The notes under the pieces are model-generated. The model had not been told where the DNA came from. It did no database searches and worked only from the letters and a program-made list of their open reading frames with translations. Positions 1 through 6,711 of a stretch of DNA of 11,198 nt are shown piece after piece. The position numbers were made by a program, and so were the translations under genes. Origin of the DNA: Collinsella sp. (GTDB lineage: Bacteria; Actinomycetota; Coriobacteriia; Coriobacteriales; Coriobacteriaceae). The DNA lies in assembly GCA_014871665.1 (NCBI GenBank), contig WGSL01000063.1, positions 1 to 11,198 on the forward strand, in the 5' to 3' direction. Each line of letters begins with the position of its first letter. The first letter of the stretch is position 1.

Positions 1-1
1 C

Positions 2-1270
2 ATCTACGCTACCTGGCCGTTCGTTAAGTGCTGCCTGCTGCTTTCCTATATGGGCCAGGGCGCTTGGCTTATGAACAACGCTGCCAACCCCGAGCTCATG
101 GGCATTGCCGACCTCAACCCGTTCTACCAGATGCTCGCCCCGGGCCTGCGCCCGTTTGCCGTCGGCCTTTCCACCGTCGCGGCCATCATTGCCTCGCAGG
201 CGCTCATCACCGGCGCATTCTCGCTGGTGTCCGAGGCCAGCCGTCTGGATCTCATGCCGCACATGCAGGTCTTCTACCCTGCCGAGACCAAGGGCCAGCT
301 CTACATCCCCATGGTCAACAACGTCATGCTTGTCGGCTGCGTCATCGTGGTACTGCTGTTCCAGAACTCGGCGCATATGGAAGCCGCCTACGGCCTTGCC
401 ATTACGCTGACAATGATGTGCACCACGCTGCTGCTCTTCTTCTACCTGCACGAGGAGCGCAAGCTCAAGGTTGCTCCGTGGATCTTCGCAGCCTTCTTCC
501 TTTTGCTCGAAGGCTTCTTCTTCGTGAGCTCGCTCACCAAGTTCTTCCACGGCGGCTACTTTACCATCCTCATGGCTGCACTCATCATGGGCATCATGGT
601 GTGCTGGTACAACGGCACGGCTGTTGAGCAGCGCCAGTTTACGCTGCTGCCGCTGCGCAGCTACCTGCCGCAGCTCAAGCGCCTGCGCGATGACGATCGC
701 TACGAGCGCCTGAGCGACAACGTCGTGTACCTGACCAAGGACACCCATACCGATTACATCGACCGTGATATCGTCTACTCGATCTTGGACAAGCATCCCA
801 AGCGCGCTCGCGCCTGGTGGTTCGTGAATGTCGAGACCATGGACGAGCCGCATACCTTTGCCTATTCGGTCGAGACGTTCGGCACCGACTACGTGTTCCG
901 CGTGCATCTGTACCTGGGCTACAAGATTAACCAGCGCGTCAATGCCTATCTGCGTCAGGTCGTTCAGGACCTGGCTGCCACCGGCGAGCTGCCGGCGCAG
1001 ACGCATGACTACTCGGTCTACAAGGATCCGGGCAACATCGGTACGTTCAAGTTCGTCCTGATTCGTAAGCTTCTGGCGCCTGAAAGCGATGTGGAGCCGA
1101 GCGAGCGTACGGCCATCACGCTCAAGTACATCATCCGCCGCGCCGCCGGCACCCCTGCACGCTGGTACGGCCTGGAGAACTCCAACGTGAGCTTTGAGTA
1201 CGTGCCGCTGTTCACCAAGTTCAAGGCCGTGAACAAGATGCAGCGCCTGGCCCCCAACGAACGCCCGTAG
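2..1270 (+). CDS. kup: Kup-family potassium uptake transporter, C-terminal part (5' end outside window)
   Basis: The reading frame is open from the first bases of the window and gives 422 residues ending at TAG 1268-1270, so the N-terminal part (roughly the first third of a Kup protein) is missing. Family evidence is the stretch YMGQGAWL near the start, matching the conserved FGQGALL-type segment of Kup, followed by IASQALITGAFSL, LYIPMVNNVML and AAYGLAITLTMM, all typical of the Kup membrane core. About five hydrophobic segments are visible to about residue 205. A soluble C-terminal domain follows, with VVYLTKD, YSILDKHPKRARAWWFVNVE and VFRVHLYLGYKINQRVN, the arrangement seen in Gram-positive Kup proteins. 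Kup proteins import K+ coupled to protons; in some Firmicutes they are inhibited by c-di-AMP, which cannot be judged here. The neighbouring KdpDE-like regulators fit a potassium role. Family assignment is secure; only completeness is lacking. Confidence 0.95.
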   Translation: MYATWPFVKCCLLLSYMGQGAWLMNNAANPELMGIADLNPFYQMLAPGLRPFAVGLSTVAAIIASQALITGAFSLVSEASRLDLMPHMQVFYPAETKGQLYIPMVNNVMLVGCVIVVLLFQNSAHMEAAYGLAITLTMMCTTLLLFFYLHEERKLKVAPWIFAAFFLLLEGFFFVSSLTKFFHGGYFTILMAALIMGIMVCWYNGTAVEQRQFTLLPLRSYLPQLKRLRDDDRYERLSDNVVYLTKDTHTDYIDRDIVYSILDKHPKRARAWWFVNVETMDEPHTFAYSVETFGTDYVFRVHLYLGYKINQRVNAYLRQVVQDLAATGELPAQTHDYSVYKDPGNIGTFKFVLIRKLLAPESDVEPSERTAITLKYIIRRAAGTPARWYGLENSNVSFEYVPLFTKFKAVNKMQRLAPNERP

Positions 1271-1331
1271 GCGCCGACAGGTTGCACGGAGTTGGTTTTT
1301 GATGGACAAGATTGAGACCGGGGAGGCAAAC

Positions 1332-1526
1332 ATGGATGCAAAGGCGCTCGATGGCCGCGAGGCGGTGGTCGAAATGGTGCGTGAGGCGCGTGTCGACGCC
1401 GCCGAAGATCGGTTCCTTACGAACCGTGCCAACATGGATATGACCGATCGCGTAATTTCGATCGTGGCACTGGTATTTGGAGCGGTGTGCGTGTGTGCCC
1501 TGCTCGCGCACGTGCTGTTTGTCTAG
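1332..1526 (+). CDS. small single-pass membrane protein, unknown function
   Basis: A 64-residue protein that I do not recognise. The first 36 residues are charged and probably helical (acidic and basic residues alternate), and residues 37-64 (MTDRVISIVALVFGAV then CVCALLAHVLFV) form one transmembrane helix that runs to the C-terminus. The ATG at 1332 was chosen because GGGGAGG at 1320-1326 lies about five bases upstream, a strong ribosome-binding site. A start at 1302 (ATG) or 1299 (TTG) would add 10 or 11 residues but has a weaker site. The gene begins 61 bases after kup with no terminator between them, so co-transcription with kup is likely, and it is closed off by the hairpin at 1572-1610. 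A role as an accessory to Kup or to the kinase downstream is only a guess from position. Confidence 0.65.
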   Translation: MDAKALDGREAVVEMVREARVDAAEDRFLTNRANMDMTDRVISIVALVFGAVCVCALLAHVLFV

Positions 1527-1555
1527 CGACCGCCGGTTGCAAAGGCTATACACTT

Positions 1556-1586
1556 GGAACCACCACAAGGGAAACCACCACAAAGG
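1556..1586 (+). repeat. imperfect tandem repeat forming duplicate 5' arms of a hairpin
   Basis: Two adjacent near-identical units, GGAACCACCACAAGG (1556-1570) and GAAACCACCACAAAGG (1571-1586). Both are complementary to the single downstream arm at 1596-1610, so either could pair with it; the second gives the longer and perfect stem. No coding meaning is evident. Confidence 0.7.
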
Positions 1587-1618
1587 TGCCTGTCCCCTTT
1601 GTGGTGGTTTTTGTTTTT
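1572..1618 (+). terminator. strong hairpin with T-rich tail between the small ORF and kdpD
   Basis: Arms 1572-1586 and 1596-1610 are perfectly complementary over 15 bp (AAACCACCACAAAGG against CCTTTGTGGTGGTTT), with a 9-base loop (1587-1595) and a T-rich tract to 1618. This has the form of an intrinsic terminator on the + strand for the kup and small-ORF transcript. It ends only about 20 bases before the kdpD start, so if the kdpD promoter lies upstream it would sit in the kdpD leader. The loop and flanks (GGTGCCTGTCCCC) may also mark a dispersed palindromic repeat. Confidence 0.75.
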
Positions 1619-1638
1619 GAGAGAGGGGCGGGACGCTG

Positions 1639-3264
1639 ATGGACGTCCGTACGGACGGCGATATTGCCGATAGCTTTTGGTGGCGGCGCACAACGCTGAC
1701 GCGCCGCACTCCTCTGTATGACGCCTGCGTATCGGTGGGGCTGCTGGTCGCGGCGACGATTGTGGGCGCGCTGCTCGACCATCCGGGTCTCGCGCCGAGC
1801 ATCATGATCGTCTATGTGTTCGCCGTTCAGCTGTGCGCATTCTTTACCTGGAGTCGCCTGTATTGCTTGCTGAGCTCGGCTGCCGCCGTGGCGCTCTACA
1901 ACTTCTTGTTTGTCGACCCGCGCTACTCGCTGTCGCTTATCGACCGCGGCTATCCCGGCATGTTCTTCATCATGTTCGTGGTCTCGCTTGTGTCGAGCTC
2001 GATTGCGTTGGCCCTGCGCCGCGCCTTGGCACAGGCTGCCGCCAGCGACCGCCGCACGCATATGGTGCTCGAGACCAACCGTATGCTGCAGCGGTGCGCC
2101 GATCAGCATCAGATCGTTCACGCCATGGCCACGCAGCTGGCACGTCTTTCGGGCTGCCCTGTCGTGTGGTACAGCGCCGACGCCGAGGGCGATGACCTGC
2201 TGCCGCGTGCGACATACACGGCCGTGGGCGATGCCGCACCGGTGCACGAACTGGCGCCGCAGATGCCGCCGCGGCTCTCGGCGTCCGCCTATGTGGGAAC
2301 GCCGCTCGATGCCACCTATGGCGGCTCGGCGTTTTATGGCATCTACCTGACGGTTCGCACAGGCGACGGCTTCGCGCGCTCGGGCGACCCCGCCTCGGTG
2401 GTGGGCGTGCTGGCTATCGTTGCCGAGCCCGACGTGCTGACGCATGAGGAGCGGACACTTGCCGATGCCATCGTGAGCGAAGGCGAGCTGGCGCTCGATC
2501 GCGCCCGCGCCATGGAGGCCCGCGAGGAGGCGGCGGTGCTTGCCAAAAACGAACAGCTGCGCGCCAACCTGCTGCGCTCCATCTCGCACGACCTGCGCAC
2601 GCCGCTCACCAGTATTTCGGGCAATGCCGACGTGCTGCTCGACCAGGGCTCGACCGGCACCGCGGTGCTCGATGCCCAGACGCGCCGCGGCCTGCTTCTA
2701 TCCATTCGCTCGGATGCGCTGTGGCTCAACGCCACCGTCGAGAATCTGCTCGCCATCACCAAGCTCGAGGGTGGCGGTATGTGCCTGTCGACCACGCTCG
2801 AGCTCATGGACGATATCGTCGAGGAGGCGCTGCGCCACGTGAACCCTGCCGTGCGCGAGCACGACCTTAAGGTGGTGGCGTGCGATGAGCCGGCGCTCGT
2901 CAACGTCGATGCGCGCCTGATGGTGCAGCTGGTGGTCAATCTGGTGAACAACGCCATCACCTATACGCCCGCGGGCTCGCATATCATGATTTCGATTAGC
3001 GTCGACGATGGACGCGTGGCGTGCTCGGTGGCCGATGATGGTCCGGGCATCGCACCCGAGGATCGCGAGCGGATCTTCGAGTCGTTCTATACCGCCAACC
3101 ATGGTCTGGCCGACAGCCACCGCAGCGTTGGCCTGGGTCTTTCGCTCTGCCGTTCCATTGCGTTGGCACATGGCGGTAGCATAGAGGTTGCCGCGGCGGA
3201 CCCGCACGGTTCGGTCTTTACGATTGAACTTCCCGCCGCCGACGTTTCGTTTGATAAGGAGTAG
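1639..3264 (+). CDS. kdpD: KdpD-like sensor histidine kinase lacking the N-terminal KdpD/Usp domains
   Basis: 541 residues. Four membrane helices lie within about residues 28-128 and include AVALYNFLFVDPRYSLSLID, which resembles the KdpD-type DUF4118 membrane module (E. coli KdpD has FDLFFIAPRGTLAVSD here). A GAF-like region follows (about 150-285), then the HisKA helix with the phospho-acceptor His317 in SISHDLRTPLTSISGNAD. The ATPase domain has an N box NLVNNAITYTP (434-444), a G1 box DDGPGIAPEDRERIFE (466-481) and a G2 box GLGLSL (498-503). E. coli KdpD is 894 residues; the cytoplasmic KdpD and Usp-like N-terminal half is absent here, and the protein starts directly before the first membrane helix. 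The ATG at 1639 follows a purine-rich GAGAGGGG stretch. KdpE is encoded 4 bases downstream, so the two are one operon. Presumed role: sensing K+ or envelope state and phosphorylating the partner regulator. The symbol is by similarity; targets are unknown because no kdpFABC is in view. Confidence 0.88.
   Translation: MDVRTDGDIADSFWWRRTTLTRRTPLYDACVSVGLLVAATIVGALLDHPGLAPSIMIVYVFAVQLCAFFTWSRLYCLLSSAAAVALYNFLFVDPRYSLSLIDRGYPGMFFIMFVVSLVSSSIALALRRALAQAAASDRRTHMVLETNRMLQRCADQHQIVHAMATQLARLSGCPVVWYSADAEGDDLLPRATYTAVGDAAPVHELAPQMPPRLSASAYVGTPLDATYGGSAFYGIYLTVRTGDGFARSGDPASVVGVLAIVAEPDVLTHEERTLADAIVSEGELALDRARAMEAREEAAVLAKNEQLRANLLRSISHDLRTPLTSISGNADVLLDQGSTGTAVLDAQTRRGLLLSIRSDALWLNATVENLLAITKLEGGGMCLSTTLELMDDIVEEALRHVNPAVREHDLKVVACDEPALVNVDARLMVQLVVNLVNNAITYTPAGSHIMISISVDDGRVACSVADDGPGIAPEDRERIFESFYTANHGLADSHRSVGLGLSLCRSIALAHGGSIEVAAADPHGSVFTIELPAADVSFDKE
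3256..3261 (+). promoter_or_regulatory. ribosome-binding site that fixes the GTG start of kdpE
   Basis: AAGGAG overlaps the last codons of kdpD and lies 7 bases before GTG 3269. The longer open frame beginning at 3188 has no comparable site and would overlap kdpD by about 77 bases, so the GTG is preferred. Confidence 0.8.
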
Positions 3265-3268
3265 CGCT

Positions 3269-3982
3269 GTGCCGAACTCTGCCGTAAAACCGCTCATCTT
3301 GGTCATTGAGGACGACCCCGCCGTTCGCAATCTTATCGTTGCCGCGCTCGAGGCGCACGGCTTGCGCCATATGGCTGTGGAGACCGCCCATGCCGCCATC
3401 GCCGCCGCCTCATCGCAGGCACCGAGCATCGTGCTGCTCGATCTGGGCCTGCCCGATATGGACGGCGTCAAGGTGGTGGAGTCGGTGCGCGCATGGTCGG
3501 GCATGCCGATCATCGTGGTCTCGGCGCGCAGCGAAGATGCGGACAAAATCCGCGCGCTCGATGCCGGTGCCGACGACTATCTGACCAAGCCGTTTTCGGT
3601 CGAGGAACTGCTCGCGCGCATTCGCACGACGCTCAGGCGCCTTTCGTATGCGCAAACGGGCGGCGTTGTCTCCGAGGGCTCGTTCGATACCGGTGAGCTG
3701 CATATCGATTTTGATGCCGGCATCGCCACGATGGATGGCGAGGAGCTGCATCTGACGCCGATCGAGTACAAGCTCTTGTGCCTGCTGGCACATAACGCCG
3801 ACAAGGTACTAACGCACCAGTTTATCCTGCACGAGATTTGGGGCACGGCAACTAAGAGCGACCTGGCGAGCCTGCGCGTCTTTATGGGCACGCTGCGCAA
3901 GAAGATCGAGTCCGACCCCGCGCATCCGCGCTATATCCAGACGCACGTGGGTATCGGCTATCGCCTGGTCACCCAAGGGTAG
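3269..3982 (+). CDS. kdpE: KdpE-like OmpR/PhoB-family response regulator
   Basis: 237 residues starting at GTG 3269, four bases after the kdpD stop, which implies translational linkage. The receiver domain (about 8-122) has the acidic pocket E14-D15-D16, the phospho-acceptor Asp58 in LLDLGLPDMDG, a Ser85 switch residue in VVSAR and Lys107 in YLTKPF. The C-terminal winged-helix DNA-binding domain (about 150-237) reads LTPIEYKLLCLL, HEIWG, LRVFMGTLRKKIE and HVGIGYRL, close to E. coli KdpE (LTPIEFRLL, VWG, LRIYMGHLRQKLE, ETGIGYR). All catalytic residues are present. In known systems KdpE activates kdpFABC under K+ limitation; here the only potassium gene in view is kup upstream, so regulation of kup or of unseen genes is possible but unproven. 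A long stem-loop follows the gene. Confidence 0.92.
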   Translation: MPNSAVKPLILVIEDDPAVRNLIVAALEAHGLRHMAVETAHAAIAAASSQAPSIVLLDLGLPDMDGVKVVESVRAWSGMPIIVVSARSEDADKIRALDAGADDYLTKPFSVEELLARIRTTLRRLSYAQTGGVVSEGSFDTGELHIDFDAGIATMDGEELHLTPIEYKLLCLLAHNADKVLTHQFILHEIWGTATKSDLASLRVFMGTLRKKIESDPAHPRYIQTHVGIGYRLVTQG

Positions 3983-4006
3983 GACGGCGTCCGCCATCCC
4001 AATATG

Positions 4007-4073
4007 AGTTGCGGTGAAATACGGTCTAAATTTACCTAATTCCAGGCAAAACAGTCCGTATTCCACCGCAACT
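4007..4073. terminator. long stem-loop between convergent kdpE and rlmKL
   Basis: Arms 4007-4024 and 4056-4073 pair over 18 bp with a single mismatch (A4017 against C4063), with a 31-base AT-rich loop. The + strand continues TTTGTTTATTT, a moderately T-rich tail, so it may terminate kdpDE. The minus strand has no clear T tract after the stem. The large loop is unusual for a plain terminator and could mark a small palindromic repeat element. Confidence 0.6.
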
Positions 4074-4077
4074 TTGT

Positions 4078-6636
4078 TTATTTGCCTTTGGGCTTGCTGG
4101 CGTAGAACTTCTTCTTTTTGGACTTGCCGGCAGGGGAGGGTTTGCCGGCAAAGTTGGACTTGCCGTTGCCGGCCTGCGCGTGCGTGGGCACTGCCGCGCG
4201 AGGCTTGCGGACCTCGGGGTTGCGCAGCTCCTCGGTTCGCTCGGCAATCTCCTCGGCGCTAAAGCCGACCTCGGCCATGGCGTCCTCAATGGGCAGGCGG
4301 CGCACGATATAGCAGTGGTGCACCTTCTGGTTGCGCGCGAAATCCTCGGGGATGGTCTGCGCCGTAATGTCCTCCAACACCACGCCCGCGCGGGCGAGCT
4401 TGCGTGTCTCGGGGCGGAAGCCGCGCAGGTTGCAGCTAAAGATGGCATGGCCACCCTGTGCAAGCAGGCGAGATACGCCGGCCAAAAGCTCAACATGGTC
4501 GCGCTGGACATCCCAGGTACGGCGGCCCATCTTGGACGAGTTCGAGAACGTGGGCGGGTCGACAAAAATCAGGTCCCAGCGGTTGCGCGTCTGGCGCTGG
4601 TCGCGAATCCAGGCGAGCACGTCGTCGCGCACAAAGTGATGCTGCGGACCCACAAAGCCGTTCTGGCGCATGTTGCGCTCAGCCCAGTCCAGGTAGGTGT
4701 TCGAGAGGTCGACCGTCACGGTCTCCTCGACGCCGCCATCGGCCGCGTAGCAGGTGGCGGTGCCGGTGTAGGCGAACAGGTTGAGGAAGCGGCGCGCCTG
4801 CTTGGCGTGCTCGCGCACTAGGTTGCGGGTGACGCGGTGATCCAGGAAGATGCCGACGTCCAGGTAGTCGTCAAAGTTGACGGCAAAGGTAAGGCCGCCC
4901 TCTTCGATGAGCGGCAGGCGACGGCGCGCGATGTTGGCGCGCTCGCCCGATGCGCCCTTGCCGGCGCCCTGCTTGCCGTACTGCGAGCCGCCGCGCGAGC
5001 GCATGCGGGCCTTGGCGTGCACATGCTCGGCCGGAACATCAAGGATGCGCGGCGCGATGGCCAAGATGTCGAGCATGCGGGCCTGGGCCAGTGCGGGGTC
5101 GATGGTCTTAGGCGCGGCGTATTCGGCGATGACGAGCCAGCGGCCCGGCGTCTGCGGGCAGCCTTCGTACAGGTCGATGGCGGCGGAGTAGTCGGGCAGG
5201 TCGGCATCGTAGACGCGGTAGCAGCTCACGCCCTCGCGCTTTGCCCACTTGCGGCGCAGACGGGCATTCTTGCGCAGGCGGTTGGCGAACTGCTCCGACT
5301 CGGGGATGAGCACGGGCAGCGGCTTGCCGTCGCCCAGGTCGAGCGTGGCAGCGGGTTCGGGCATGGGGGTGTTGGCGGCTTCGCCTTCGGCGTCCGTGGA
5401 CTGTTCCTCGGCGTTTGCGCTGGTCGCAGCCTCGAATGCCGCGGCGGCGTGGTCGAGCGAGGGCCAAACCTCAAGAGCCGCCTCCTCGTTATTGGGCATG
5501 ACGGCGATGGAGCGCGCGGGCTCGGCATGGAGCGCGCGGGCCATAAGGCCATCGCGGGTGAGTGCGGCGACCGGTGCCGAAGCGAGCTCGGGCGCGCGGC
5601 GCAGCTCGCCGATGAGAGTCATGGCGTCGTGCATGAGTGAAAGCGGTGTCTCGGTGGTGTCTGCGACTACGGCGGCTCCGGCGACGGCGCCAGCATGGTC
5701 CAGCACGGTGGCGGACTTGGCGGCGCAAAAGTCGACAAAACGCTTGTAGCCGGCGCACTTGACCATGCGCTCGGCGGTCTTGCGAGCGGCGGGGTCGATG
5801 TCTGCGGCCACGATGCGCGCCTGCCGCTCGCGCGCTGCCGCCTCGCGCTCGCGCGCCTCGGCAAGCAGCTGCTCCCACAGAGCGGCGTCGTGCAGCTGCC
5901 AGCCCTCAAAGCCCCAGCGCTCGCGTGCGGCGCCCGGGGCGCGGTCGGTCAGAATGTTCGCGGCCTCCAGCAGCAGGCCGCCGCCGGCGCACGAGGCATC
6001 GATCAGCGTGGGGAGGGCTTCGTTCTCGTAATCGTCGGCCGTCAGCTCGCGCTCGCATAGTGCGGTCCAGCCGCCCTGCGCCAGCCCCCGGGCGGCGTAG
6101 TCGGGGCGCAGCACGTGCGTGCCCTCGCCGGCGCGGGTCGCTGCGGGCGGCAGGCGTTTGAACAGCGGGTCGCCCGAAAGGTCCAGGCTAATGCTCGCGC
6201 GACGCTGACGCAACGAAAGCAGCAGGTGAACATCGGGATCGGCGGCGTCGACATCGGCGCGACGGCCCGTGGCCTCGGCCAGACGGTCGCACAGCGCGTC
6301 CTTGGCGCGCAGGGCCGAGAAGCGCGTGTTGCGCAGCTGCTCGGTCACGCCGCGGGCGGTGATGGAAATGGTGGCGCCGGGGCGGACGATGTTCTCCCAG
6401 GCGATGTCGTAAACGCTATCGTACAGCTCGTCGGCGTCCTGCGCCTCAAAGCGCCCGAGCACCGCAAACACGCGGCTCGCCAGACGCGACCACAGACAGG
6501 CGCGGTAGCCTTCTTCGAGCTCGCCCTCAAACGTGGCGCGGCCCTTCAGCCGGCGAACATGCGAAAGCCCGAGGCGTTTAAGCTCATCGGCGAGTGCGGA
6601 CTCAAAGCCCTCGGGGCAGCTTGCGTAAAATTCCAT
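4078..6636 (-). CDS. rlmL: bifunctional 23S rRNA methyltransferase RlmK/RlmL; RlmL half appears degenerate
   Basis: 852 residues (E. coli RlmKL has 702). The N-terminal ferredoxin-like and THUMP region (1-160) includes VTEQLRNTRFSALRAKDA and SISLDLSGDPLFKR. The RlmL-like domain (about 170-390) keeps ANILTDRAPGAARERWGFEGW but has DASCAGGG (213-220) where E. coli has DPMCGSGT, and no NPPY motif; the equivalent place is near VADTTETP. An Ala/Glu/Pro-rich linker (about 400-440) leads to the RlmK domain, which looks intact: FANRLRKN (450-457), RVYDADLPDYSAA, FLNLFAYTGTAT, FVDPPTFSNS (691-700) and DFARNQKVHHCYIV. The tail (805-852) is lysine-rich. In E. coli RlmL makes m2G2445 and RlmK makes m7G2069 on 23S rRNA. 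The ATG at 6634-6636 is preceded by GAGAGG on the minus strand. It is transcribed alone, away from the HAD gene. Family membership is certain; activity of the first half is doubtful. Confidence 0.92.
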   Translation of the reverse strand: MEFYASCPEGFESALADELKRLGLSHVRRLKGRATFEGELEEGYRACLWSRLASRVFAVLGRFEAQDADELYDSVYDIAWENIVRPGATISITARGVTEQLRNTRFSALRAKDALCDRLAEATGRRADVDAADPDVHLLLSLRQRRASISLDLSGDPLFKRLPPAATRAGEGTHVLRPDYAARGLAQGGWTALCERELTADDYENEALPTLIDASCAGGGLLLEAANILTDRAPGAARERWGFEGWQLHDAALWEQLLAEAREREAAARERQARIVAADIDPAARKTAERMVKCAGYKRFVDFCAAKSATVLDHAGAVAGAAVVADTTETPLSLMHDAMTLIGELRRAPELASAPVAALTRDGLMARALHAEPARSIAVMPNNEEAALEVWPSLDHAAAAFEAATSANAEEQSTDAEGEAANTPMPEPAATLDLGDGKPLPVLIPESEQFANRLRKNARLRRKWAKREGVSCYRVYDADLPDYSAAIDLYEGCPQTPGRWLVIAEYAAPKTIDPALAQARMLDILAIAPRILDVPAEHVHAKARMRSRGGSQYGKQGAGKGASGERANIARRRLPLIEEGGLTFAVNFDDYLDVGIFLDHRVTRNLVREHAKQARRFLNLFAYTGTATCYAADGGVEETVTVDLSNTYLDWAERNMRQNGFVGPQHHFVRDDVLAWIRDQRQTRNRWDLIFVDPPTFSNSSKMGRRTWDVQRDHVELLAGVSRLLAQGGHAIFSCNLRGFRPETRKLARAGVVLEDITAQTIPEDFARNQKVHHCYIVRRLPIEDAMAEVGFSAEEIAERTEELRNPEVRKPRAAVPTHAQAGNGKSNFAGKPSPAGKSKKKKFYASKPKGK

Positions 6637-6663
6637 GGGTGACCTCTCTGGTTGCGTCGCTCC

Positions 6664-6669
6664 ATTATA
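6664..6669 (-). promoter_or_regulatory. -10 box (TATAAT) for rlmKL
   Basis: The minus strand carries a perfect TATAAT at 6669-6664, which would place transcription start near 6657 and give a leader of about 20 bases before the rlmKL ATG. No good -35 was found at 16-18 bases, so support rests on the -10 and the position. Confidence 0.5.
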
Positions 6670-6673
6670 TGAT
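6668..6673 (+). promoter_or_regulatory. possible -10 box (TATGAT) for the HAD phosphatase gene
   Basis: TATGAT matches five of six consensus bases and lies 39 bases before the HAD start codon. It overlaps by two bases the minus-strand TATAAT of rlmKL. No convincing -35 is visible. Confidence 0.3.
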
Positions 6674-6711
6674 GGATGCTTCGTTTGCCCTTATCCTCGA
6701 AAGGAACCCAT

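Noticed and set aside
1546..2589. 347-codon open frame on the - strand opposite kdpD
   Set aside because: It overlaps the conserved sensor kinase, and its His/Arg-rich translation resembles no family.
4837..5640. 267-codon open frame on the + strand opposite rlmKL
   Set aside because: It lies inside the conserved RlmKL gene, has no ribosome-binding site or known motif, and is a composition shadow.
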